Assembly: GCA_013152695.1 (NCBI GenBank) | Contig: JAADFV010000018.1 | Coordinates: forward strand, 1-10,938 | Direction: 5' to 3' | Length of the DNA: 10,938 nucleotides | DNA from: Chloroflexota bacterium | Lineage (GTDB): Bacteria; Chloroflexota; Anaerolineae; J102 | Shown: one piece after another, positions 1-6,800 of the stretch | Numbering within the stretch: position 1 is the stretch's first letter | How the letters are laid out: every line of letters begins with the position of its first letter | Program-made: the position numbers and the translations under genes | Notes under the pieces: generated by a model | What the model was told of the DNA's origin: nothing | The model's input: only the letters and a program-made list of their open reading frames with translations | Databases searched by the model: none

Positions 1-91
1 CCGCCGTCAGGGTCGTCTTCCCATGGTCAATGTGACCAATCGTCCCCACGTTGACATGGGGCTTCTTTCGCTCGTAATGCTGCTTTGCCAT
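1..91 (-). CDS. tuf: Elongation factor Tu, N-terminal fragment (gene runs off the left edge)
   Basis: Only the first 30 codons are present; the rest lies beyond position 1. EF-Tu is the cytoplasmic GTPase that delivers aminoacyl-tRNA to the ribosomal A site. The visible N-terminus begins [20 protein letters not shown], typical of bacterial EF-Tu. It is followed by the P-loop GHIDHGKTT, which binds the GTP phosphates. The ATG at 89-91 is chosen because the family starts here and an AAGGAG ribosome binding site lies at 103-108. The 11-base spacing is slightly long. The gene is last in the order rpsL-rpsG-fusA-tuf, but 301 bases separate it from fusA and that gap holds its own candidate promoter, so it is probably transcribed both with the operon and alone. 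The N-terminal match makes the identity secure; nothing can be said about the remaining domains. Confidence 0.96.
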   Translation of the reverse strand, partial: MAKQHYERKKPHVNVGTIGHIDHGKTTLTA

Positions 92-186
92 TGGATGATA
101 GTCTCCTTACAGTGTGAACTGAACTGATATTGTCAGTCTATTTATACAGATAAATGAAAAATTTGAGCCTTTTTTAGGGCATAGAA

Positions 187-327
187 GAGGAACCCGGAGC
201 AAACTTATCGATGAGTAGCTCCGCGCTCCTCATTAAATTCATGAGAGAGAGTCATTCGGTTGTCCGACTTGATAAGCAAGGTCGGGTGCATTGGGCTTCC
301 TGTTTTTGCCCTCCACACAAACCGAAT
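187..327 (-). promoter_or_regulatory. Structured leader upstream of tuf
   Basis: This part of the 301-base fusA-tuf gap folds well when read as minus-strand RNA. A hairpin has 14-base arms at 218-231 and 187-200, with one G/G mismatch, one G-U pair and a 17-base loop. Further upstream, 8-base arms at 320-327 and 254-261 (ATTCGGTT and AACCGAAT) pair perfectly. They enclose two small hairpins: GGGC/GCCC, and CCGA-CTTG with CAAG-TCGG carrying one bulged base. The outer 8-bp stem would be complete only in RNA reading through from fusA, because its 5' arm overlaps the predicted tuf transcript start. Between 187 and the tuf start the RNA is AT-rich with a short U run and no further clear element. 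I do not recognise a known riboswitch or protein-binding leader. The function is open; regulation of EF-Tu synthesis is a guess. Confidence 0.45.
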
Positions 328-328
328 T

Positions 329-357
329 ATTATAACAGACCATGTTGAAAGTGCAAA
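329..357 (-). promoter_or_regulatory. Candidate promoter for tuf (extended -10)
   Basis: Read on the minus strand, a perfect TATAAT lies at 329-334, directly preceded by TGT, which gives the extended -10 form TGnTATAAT. At a 17-base spacing, a TTTGCA at 352-357 matches the -35 consensus TTGACA at four of six positions. The transcript would begin near 322-323, leaving a leader of about 230 bases before the tuf start codon. The element lies just downstream of fusA and inside no gene, as expected for a second promoter that boosts EF-Tu. It is called by consensus match only. Confidence 0.65.
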
Positions 358-361
358 ATTC

Positions 362-387
362 TTACGACCAAATATCACAGGTCGTAA
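362..387 (-). terminator. Inverted repeat just after fusA, weak terminator or operator
   Basis: Perfect 8-base arms, TTACGACC and GGTCGTAA, are separated by 10 bases and begin five bases after the fusA stop codon. In minus-strand RNA the hairpin is followed by GAAUUUUGC, which has only four U residues, so it would be a weak intrinsic terminator at best. It ends four bases before the -35 box of the candidate tuf promoter, so it could equally be a protein-binding dyad acting on that promoter. The sequence does not decide between these roles. Confidence 0.4.
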
Positions 388-392
388 ATTGT

Positions 393-2471
393 TTAATAGC
401 CGGAGCCTTGCAAGATGGAGCGCATCACATTTTCAGGCACAGGCAGGTAACGGTCGAATTCCATGGTGAAGGTACCGCGTCCCTGGGTCAGAGACCGTAA
501 GCGGGTAGCGTAACCGAACATTTCTGCCAGGGGCACCGAGGCCTCAATCGCCTGCAAGCCTTTCGAGTGCACTTCCAGGCCATCGATTTGACCACGACGT
601 GCATTCAAGTCTCCGATAACGTCGCCCAAGAATTCTTCCGGCAAGACCACTTCAACCTTCATTACAGGTTCGAGCAAAATGGGCTTGGCCTTGGGAATGC
701 CGTTGCGGACGGCGAGAGAACCGGCAATGCGAAATGCCATTTCCGAGGAATCGACTTCGTGGTAGGAACCGTCAAAAACAGTTGCTTTGATGTCGACAAT
801 GGGATAGCCGCTGAGCACGCCCCCTTCGAGGGCATCGCGGATGCCGCTTTCGACGGCATTCATGTACTCACGAGGTACGGCGCCACCAACGACAGCGTTC
901 TCGAATTGGAAGCCACTGCCGGGCTCCAGGGGCTCGAAGCGGACCTTGACGTGACCATACTGGCCCCGACCGCCAGACTGACGTACGAACCGTCCTTCGG
1001 CCTCGACTGCTTGTGTAATCGTTTCTCGGTAAGCCACTTGCGGCCTGCCGATCTTGGCATTGACGTTGAATTCACGCACCATGCGGTCGATCAGCACTTC
1101 CAGGTGCAACTCACCCATGCCCGAAATCAAAGTCTGGCCGGTGTTCTCATCGACACGCACCCGGAAGGTGGGGTCTTCGTCGGCCAAAGACTTCAGAGCC
1201 GCGGCCAGCTTATCCTGATCCGCCTTACTGCGTGGTTCGATAGAAACACTGATCACCGGTGCGGGGAAGGTGATCGATTCCAGTAAAATGGGATTGTCGG
1301 GATCAGAAAGGGTTTCACCCGTGAAAGAATGTCGCAGACCAATGATGGCAGCAATGTCACCGGCACCGATCTCTTTGATCTCTTCTCGCTTGTCGGCATA
1401 AATGCGGAGAAGCCGGCCTACTCGCTCCTTGCGGTTACGGGTGACATTCAGGACAGGTTTACCGCTTCGCAAAATGCCCGAGTAGACGCGTACGTAAGCG
1501 AGACGTCCCACATAAGGGTCTGTGACGATTTTAAAGACCAGGGCCGTGGTGGGCTCATCGAAGTCAGTTTCTCTACTGATAACCTCTTCTGTATTCGGCA
1601 CTGTGCCGGTGATAGGAGGACGGTCGAGTGGAGAGGGAAGGTAGCGAATAATCGCATCCAGGAGGGGCTGTACCCCTTTGTTCTTGAGCGAAGAGCCACA
1701 GAAAACAGGTACGAGGGTACCCTTCAAGGTGGCACGACGCAACCCTGCAATCAGCTCTTCCTCAGAGATGGTCTCTCCTTCGAGATACTTGACAGTCAGG
1801 TCTTCATCACTTTCGGCGATGGCCTCGACGAGATTTTCGCGCTCGGCATGAACCAAGTCGACCAGCTCGGAGGGAATATCGATTTCCTCCGGATTGGCTC
1901 CCAACTCATCGGTATAAATCCAGGCTCGCTGGGAGAGAAGGTCGATTACGCCGCGAAAAGCGCTTTCGATACCGATAGGTACCTGCATGGCAATGGGGTT
2001 GGCGCCCAGCCTTTCGCGAATCATGCGGATAGTGCGCTCATAGTCGGCACCGGCACGATCCATCTTGTTTACAAAACAGATGCGAGGGACGTTGTAGCGA
2101 TCCGCTTGACGCCAGACCGTTTCCGATTGGGGCTCGACACCGGCGACAGCGTCGAACACAACGACCCCGCCATCGAGAACACGTAGACTACGTTGTACTT
2201 CGGCCGTGAAGTCGATGTGGCCAGGCGTATCAATGAGATTGATCTGATAGCCGCGCCATTCGCAGGTGATAGCCGCCGACTGAATGGTAATGCCACGTTC
2301 CCGTTCCTGCACCATGAAATCGGTGACCGTGGTACCTTCATCCACATTACCAATGCGGTAAGTACGACCCGAATAATAGAGGACGCGTTCAGTCGTCGTG
2401 GTTTTGCCCGCATCGATGTGGGCAATGATACCAATATTCCGAATTCTGGCGAGGTCTTTATTGACAGTCAT
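393..2471 (-). CDS. fusA: Elongation factor G (translocation GTPase)
   Basis: EF-G drives movement of tRNA and mRNA through the ribosome after each peptide bond and, with RRF, splits ribosomes for recycling. The 692 residues match the usual family length. The GTPase motifs are intact: P-loop AHIDAGKT (17-24), switch [10 protein letters not shown] (59-67), DTPGH (81-85), NKMD (135-138) and the SSL-type G5 motif near 260-262. Domain III carries [10 protein letters not shown] (450-459). Domain IV carries [10 protein letters not shown] (501-510) and the conserved tip histidine H571 in [13 protein letters not shown]. Domain V contains [17 protein letters not shown], and the C-terminus has the usual [12 protein letters not shown]. 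It begins at ATG, 74 bases after rpsG, without a strong ribosome binding site (only GAAGA nearby), so translational coupling or read-through from rpsG is possible. The full motif set argues for the canonical translocase rather than TetM, RF3 or an EF-G2 paralogue. Confidence 0.98.
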   Translation of the reverse strand: MTVNKDLARIRNIGIIAHIDAGKTTTTERVLYYSGRTYRIGNVDEGTTVTDFMVQERERGITIQSAAITCEWRGYQINLIDTPGHIDFTAEVQRSLRVLDGGVVVFDAVAGVEPQSETVWRQADRYNVPRICFVNKMDRAGADYERTIRMIRERLGANPIAMQVPIGIESAFRGVIDLLSQRAWIYTDELGANPEEIDIPSELVDLVHAERENLVEAIAESDEDLTVKYLEGETISEEELIAGLRRATLKGTLVPVFCGSSLKNKGVQPLLDAIIRYLPSPLDRPPITGTVPNTEEVISRETDFDEPTTALVFKIVTDPYVGRLAYVRVYSGILRSGKPVLNVTRNRKERVGRLLRIYADKREEIKEIGAGDIAAIIGLRHSFTGETLSDPDNPILLESITFPAPVISVSIEPRSKADQDKLAAALKSLADEDPTFRVRVDENTGQTLISGMGELHLEVLIDRMVREFNVNAKIGRPQVAYRETITQAVEAEGRFVRQSGGRGQYGHVKVRFEPLEPGSGFQFENAVVGGAVPREYMNAVESGIRDALEGGVLSGYPIVDIKATVFDGSYHEVDSSEMAFRIAGSLAVRNGIPKAKPILLEPVMKVEVVLPEEFLGDVIGDLNARRGQIDGLEVHSKGLQAIEASVPLAEMFGYATRLRSLTQGRGTFTMEFDRYLPVPENVMRSILQGSGY

Positions 2472-2545
2472 CGTATCTTCAAGAAGAAATACCGGGGACA
2501 GGAGGACAGAATCTATCTGGATTCAGCCAACTTAGCCCGATATTT

Positions 2546-3016
2546 TTACCAGCGGTAATGAGCAAAGGCGCGATTGGCTTCTGCCATCTTGTGGGTCTCA
2601 TCGCGCTTACGAATGGTGGCGCCCTGGTTATTGGCGGCGTCCATAAGCTCGCCAGCGAGCTTGATGGCCATCGATTTACCACTGCGCTTGCGAGCATTGG
2701 TGATCAACCAGCGCTGCGCCAAGGCCAAAGCACGACTGGGGCGCACTTCGACAGGCACCTGGTAGGTGGCACCACCCACACGGCGCGGTTTGACTTCGAT
2801 TTGCGGGGTGGCATTTTTCAATGCCTCCTCGAACACCTCGAGACCATCACGTTTGGTGCGTTCGCTAATGATGTCCAGGGCGTCGTAGAAGACTCGTTGG
2901 GCCGTACTTTTTTTACCACCGCGCATAAGGCGGTTGATAAAACGGGCTACAACTTCACTATTGTATCGGGGATCAGGAATCACGCTCCGACGAGCAGGTC
3001 GATAACGACGAGGCAT
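2546..3016 (-). CDS. rpsG: Small ribosomal subunit protein uS7
   Basis: S7 is the primary binder that nucleates assembly of the 30S head, and it contacts mRNA and tRNA near the E site. The 156-residue protein starts [11 protein letters not shown] and ends AFAHYRW. It contains the family signatures [21 protein letters not shown] (residues 27-47) and the beta-hairpin region around [20 protein letters not shown] (85-104). The ATG at 3014-3016 is preferred over an in-frame upstream extension because the family starts at MPRR and an AAGGAG site (3023-3028) lies six bases upstream. That site sits in the loop of a small hairpin within a highly structured 211-base spacer after rpsL. In E. coli, S7 represses its own operon by binding the rpsL-rpsG spacer (established knowledge); a similar control here is inference. 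The protein shows nothing unusual. Confidence 0.98.
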   Translation of the reverse strand: MPRRYRPARRSVIPDPRYNSEVVARFINRLMRGGKKSTAQRVFYDALDIISERTKRDGLEVFEEALKNATPQIEVKPRRVGGATYQVPVEVRPSRALALAQRWLITNARKRSGKSMAIKLAGELMDAANNQGATIRKRDETHKMAEANRAFAHYRW

Positions 3017-3017
3017 G

Positions 3018-3034
3018 TTTCGCTCCTTGCGAAA
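3018..3034 (-). promoter_or_regulatory. Hairpin presenting the rpsG ribosome binding site in its loop
   Basis: In minus-strand RNA, UUUCGC (3034-3029) pairs perfectly with GCGAAA (3023-3018) around the five-base loop AAGGA. The rpsG Shine-Dalgarno sequence AAGGAG is this loop plus the first base of the 3' arm. The start codon follows one base after the stem. The stem is only six pairs and could present or mask the site depending on what binds it. Five bases of the loop (AAGGA) are also complementary to UCCUU in the neighbouring hairpin at 3046-3062. Confidence 0.45.
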
Positions 3035-3045
3035 AAAGAGGGTGA

Positions 3046-3062
3046 GGGGAAAGGATTTCCCC
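3046..3062 (-). repeat. Seven-bp hairpin in the rpsG leader
   Basis: In minus-strand RNA, GGGGAAA and UUUCCCC form a perfect 7-bp stem around a UCC loop. A run of six U residues follows, but eight bases after the stem, so it does not fit an ordinary intrinsic terminator. It lies between the large hairpin at 3073-3152 and the rpsG ribosome binding site and is probably part of the same leader fold. Confidence 0.45.
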
Positions 3063-3072
3063 CCTAGACACA

Positions 3073-3152
3073 CCGCAAGATGCGGGTTGAGGGGTACATT
3101 CGGCGACTACACGTCTTTAACCCAGAGGTACCGCTCAACCTGCATCTCGCAG
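3073..3152 (-). promoter_or_regulatory. Long imperfect hairpin in the rpsL-rpsG spacer
   Basis: Arms of 25 bases at 3128-3152 and 3073-3097 are complementary at 21 positions. In minus-strand RNA two of the remaining four become G-U pairs, leaving two mismatches, with a 30-base loop at 3098-3127. A smaller hairpin (GUCUUC/GGAGAC, 3176-3196) lies upstream of it. No U tract follows directly, so this is not an ordinary terminator. The location matches that of the S7-binding regulatory site in the E. coli str operon, but I see no obvious primary-sequence match to that site. It may be an S7 target, an RNase processing site or a transcript-stability element. Confidence 0.55.
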
Positions 3153-3227
3153 GAAAGATATCATTGTCGTTTGTCGTCTCCAGCGGGGCCGAAGACTGAA
3201 AAAGAAATGAAGTTCGTTACAAAATGA

Positions 3228-3644
3228 TTACTTGGGGCGCTTGGCACCATACTTGCTGCGGCCACGCTTGCGATCTTGCACACCCGTGCTATCCAAAGCG
3301 CCACGTACGATGTGATAGCGCACACCAGGAAGGTCTTTGACACGACCACCGCGTACTAGAACCACCGAGTGCTCCTGAAGGCTGTGGCCAATTCCAGGGA
3401 TGTAGGCCGTCACTTCGATACCGTTCGTCAAACGCACACGGGCAATTTTTCGTAAGGCCGAGTTGGGCTTTTTGGGTGTAGTGGTACGCACAACCGTGCA
3501 AACACCACGGCGAAAAGGATTGCCTTTACGCGCGCGTTTGGACTTGCCTGTCTGCGCATTGAAATTATAACGCAGTGCTGGCGCTTTCTCTTTTTTGGCA
3601 ACAGGCTTGCGGCCTTTGCGTACAAGCTGATTAATCGTAGGCAA
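3228..3644 (-). CDS. rpsL: Small ribosomal subunit protein uS12
   Basis: S12 lies at the decoding centre of the 30S subunit and influences accuracy and streptomycin response. The 138-residue protein starts [13 protein letters not shown] after the initiator and ends [10 protein letters not shown]. It is the long form, with about 14 extra residues (around 25-44) before RRGVCT, as in many Gram-positive-type bacteria. The key segments are intact: [13 protein letters not shown], with K58 equivalent to E. coli Lys42, and [13 protein letters not shown], with K103 and P106 equivalent to Lys87 and Pro90. By these residues it looks streptomycin-sensitive type. D104 is the position methylthiolated by RimO in E. 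coli. The start is TTG (3642-3644), supported by family length and a GAGGAG site eight bases upstream. It is the first gene of the str group, with a candidate promoter in the gap after rpoC. Confidence 0.98.
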   Translation of the reverse strand: MPTINQLVRKGRKPVAKKEKAPALRYNFNAQTGKSKRARKGNPFRRGVCTVVRTTTPKKPNSALRKIARVRLTNGIEVTAYIPGIGHSLQEHSVVLVRGGRVKDLPGVRYHIVRGALDSTGVQDRKRGRSKYGAKRPK

Positions 3645-3652
3645 AGTAAGTT

Positions 3653-3658
3653 CTCCTC
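3653..3658 (-). promoter_or_regulatory. Ribosome binding site that fixes the TTG start of rpsL
   Basis: GAGGAG on the minus strand lies eight bases before the TTG at 3642-3644. Because no ATG or GTG is available at the conserved N-terminus, this site is the main support for the non-ATG start. Confidence 0.8.
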
Positions 3659-3720
3659 AGACGTTCAAACTACTCAGGTGAGTGAGAATAATCATCGCTA
3701 TCAGTCAGTAAATTTCATGA

Positions 3721-3750
3721 GCAAGTCGGGCTAGGCCTAGCCCGACTTGC
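3721..3750. repeat. Perfect 30-bp palindrome between rpoC and rpsL
   Basis: The 30 bases are exactly self-complementary, with 15-base arms GCAAGTCGGGCTAGG and CCTAGCCCGACTTGC and no spacer. As RNA it would make a 13-bp GC-rich stem with a GGCC loop. Neither side carries a U tract (minus-strand RNA continues UCAUGAAAUUU), so it is a poor classical terminator. It begins about three bases after the predicted start of the str transcript. It may be a 5' stabilising hairpin, a Rho-independent-like stop for rpoBC transcripts, or a dyad operator. Confidence 0.7.
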
Positions 3751-3758
3751 GACTTATT

Positions 3759-3787
3759 ATGCTAACACACTCATCAGGAAAGGTCAA
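3759..3787 (-). promoter_or_regulatory. Candidate promoter of the rpsL-rpsG-fusA(-tuf) operon
   Basis: On the minus strand, TTGACC (3782-3787, five of six matches to TTGACA) is followed by a 17-base spacer and TAGCAT (3759-3764, four of six matches to TATAAT). The spacer ends TGT, which gives an extended -10. The transcript would start near 3753 and run about 109 bases to the rpsL start, with the 30-bp palindrome at its extreme 5' end. A weaker alternative, TTTACT-16-TATTCT, lies further downstream. The call rests on consensus match and position. Confidence 0.6.
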
Positions 3788-3816
3788 ATTCTTAACCGTG
3801 CTGAAAAGCGCTAAAA

Positions 3817-6800
3817 TCACTCTTCCAGGCCTTCTTCTAAGTCCAACCCTTCACCGAGAATGGCGTCCAGGTCCTCTTCGCCGAAGTCCATACCCAAGGG
3901 CATGCCTAACTCGGCGACGGTCTCACTATCGAACGATTCATCGATGACGTTGTCCAGGGTTTCGATCGACTCTTTCGACTCTTTTTCTGCCTGAGCCTGG
4001 GCGGCGGCACGCTGGCGTTCAGCTTCCAGGCGAGCACGGAAACCTGTCCCCACCGGAATCAGTTTACCGATGATGACATTCTCTTTCAAACCACGCAGAC
4101 TATCGGTGGCCCCGCGTACAGCGGCGTCAGTAAGGACACGCGTGGTCTCTTGGAAGGAAGCGGCAGCAAGGAAACTATCGGTATTGAGGGAGGCCTTGGT
4201 AATACCCATCAGTGTCAGCTCGTAGCTGGCAGGCAAGCCGCCTTCCGCAAGCACACGCTCATTTTCATCACGCAAATCAAAGATATCGACCAACTCGCCG
4301 GGAAGCAAGTCAGTGTCACCCGATTCTGTGATCGTTACGCGGCGGAGCATCTGGCGTAGGATAATCTCGATGTACTTGTCATGGATGCCTACCCCCTGGC
4401 TGCGATAGACCTTCTGAACCTCGTCTAGCAGGTAAATTTGGCAGGCTTCGCGGCCCTGGATGCGCAGCACCTCTTTCGGGTTTTTGGATCCTTCCGTCAG
4501 CTGCTGGCCGGCCGTTACCCGGTCGCCCTTCGAGACACGCAGGCGGGCCGAAGGAGAAATACGTTCTTCCCATTTTTCGCTTTCTTCACGGCGAACGTAG
4601 AGGACTCCATCCTCGAAGAATGCCTCTCCATCCATGCCGGCAAGAATTTCTTCGCCTTCGGCATTGCGGGCAATGACCGTGTCGGCCTGGACGCGATCAC
4701 CATCGGCGATCACGAGTTCGTAGCCTTCCGGCACCTCCACTTCGCGGCGCACGATCCGCGTGTCGGTGACGGAAATCTTACGTTCTTCACCGTCCCAATA
4801 GACGTCGAAAATGCCGTCGATTTCGGCGATGACAGCCTCGCCCTTAGGGTTACGCGCTTCGAAGAGCTCTTCGACACGAGGCAGACCCTGGGTGATGTCG
4901 CCGCCTGCGGCCACACCACCGGTATGGAAGGTGCGCAAGGTCAGCTGCGTGCCCGGTTCACCGATGGATTGGGCGGCAATGATGCCGACTGCTTCGCCTA
5001 ACTCAACCAGGCCACCACGGCCCAGGTCACGGCCATAGCACTCGCGGCAGATGCCGAAGCGTGTCTTACAGGTGAGCGGAGAGCGTACATAGATTTTTTC
5101 GATTCCAGAAGCGAGAATGTCGCTGACATCGTCATCGCTAAGCATCGTGCCGGCGGGGGCAATGAGCACCCCGGTTTCAGGATCGATGACATCTTGCAAC
5201 ACAACACGGCCGAGAATGCGCTCCTTGAAGGAAACACCGACCCTTTCTGCATCGTCACGTTCCAACCAGATACCGACATCGGTGCCGCAATCCTCTTCGG
5301 TGATGATAACATCCTGAGCAACATCGACGAGGCGGCGGGTAAGATAACCGGCATCAGCCGTACGCAGGGCAGTGTCAGCCAAACCCTTGCGCGCCCCGTG
5401 CGTGCTCAAGAAGTATTCGAGAGCAGTAAGCCCTTCACGGAAGTTGGAGCGGATGGGGAGGGCGATGATACGGCCGGAGGGATCAGCCATGAGGCCACGC
5501 ATACCGGCCAACTGGCGAATCGGCTGTACCCCACCTTTGGTGGCACCCGACCGTGACATGGCGCCCAAACCCTCGCGCGGATCCAGCAACTTCTGCACTT
5601 CACTTGTCAAGGTATCGGTAGCGTGGGTCCACAACGAAACGACCTTGTTGTACTTTTCATCGGCAGTAATGAGACCACGACGATATTGGCGTTCGGCTTT
5701 TTCCACCTCGGCCGTCGTCTGGTTGATAATCGCTTCTTTCGTTTCGGGTACGTGAATATCACTGACAGCAATCGTGGTACCGGAGATCGTAGCAAAGCGG
5801 AAACCGATATCTTTGATCGTGTCGACCACTTCCGGCGTTTTCTCGGGTCCCAAACGCTTGTAAACCGAGGCCACGATATCACTCAGTTTACCTTTATCGA
5901 GGACGATATTGATGAAGCGCAGTTGCTCGGGCATGTAATAATTGAAGATTACACGACCCACCGTCGTATCGATCATACCGCTCGGTGTTTCTTCTTCGGG
6001 AACGATGGCGCGAGCCTTGAGAGCTGTGGTGATGTCACGATAAGCAGCCGGACCAATACCCGGAAGCTCAATCAGGCCACGGCGTCCCTGCTTTTGCAGG
6101 ATTGCCACGATACCACCGGCAGATTCGATACCAGCCGTCAGCAAGGCTTCGGTCACCCGCTCGGGCAAGTCCAGCTCGTCCAAAGAAATCTTGTTGAGCC
6201 AGCTCGTATAATAGAATTTGATGGGAGCACGCAAACCAATATGACCCAACTCATAGGCGAGAAGAACCTCTTCGTAATCACCGAAGACCTTCCCGGCGCC
6301 GGGAGCGTCGGGATCATCGACGGTCATGTAGTAGCATCCCAAGACCATGTCTTTGGAAGGCCCCACAATCGGTTCGCCCGAGGCAGGTTTGAGCAGGTTT
6401 TTAGTGGCTAACATGTATTGGCGGGCTTCGGCCACGGCCTCATCCGATAGAGGCACATGCACTGCCATCTGATCACCGTCGAAGTCAGCATTGAAGGCCG
6501 CACACACGAGGGGATGGAGCTGGATGGCGCTTCCTTCTACCAAAATCACCTCGAAGGCCTGGATACCAAGACGGTGGAGGGTAGGCGCGCGGTTGAGCAT
6601 CACCGGTCGAGATTGGATAATTTCTTCCAACACATCCCACACAGCCGGGTCAGTCCTGTCCACGAGACGCTTGGCACTCTTGATGTTGTGGGCAAAGTGG
6701 TGATCGACCAGCTTGCGCATGACAAACGGCTTGAACAATTCCAAAGCCATCTTCTTGGGCAAACCGCATTGATGCAACTTGAGCCTCGGGCCAACCACGA

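Noticed and set aside
141..146. Second tuf promoter with TATAAA at 141-146
   Set aside because: The -10 matches five of six bases, but at 16-17 bases upstream there is only GGCTCA or GCTCAA, a very poor -35, and no TGn element. It may be only AT-rich leader sequence.
260..469. Plus-strand 69-codon frame across the tuf leader and the fusA 3' end
   Set aside because: It overlaps conserved fusA codons and the candidate promoter, has no ribosome binding site and resembles no protein I recognise.
567..2186. Long plus-strand open frames opposite fusA (567-1286 and 1329-2186)
   Set aside because: They are antisense to a fully conserved EF-G, have no recognisable domains and no ribosome binding sites, and are explained by codon bias of the real gene.
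3017..3073. N-terminal extension of S7 by 19 residues to 3073
   Set aside because: The extension is not S7-like, covers the hairpins, and the ATG at 3016 has an AAGGAG site at ideal spacing and gives the standard 156-residue protein.
3721..3750. Palindrome as attachment site, IS end or mobile element remnant
   Set aside because: No transposase, integrase, target duplication or second copy is present in the window, and the gene order around it is the ancestral one.
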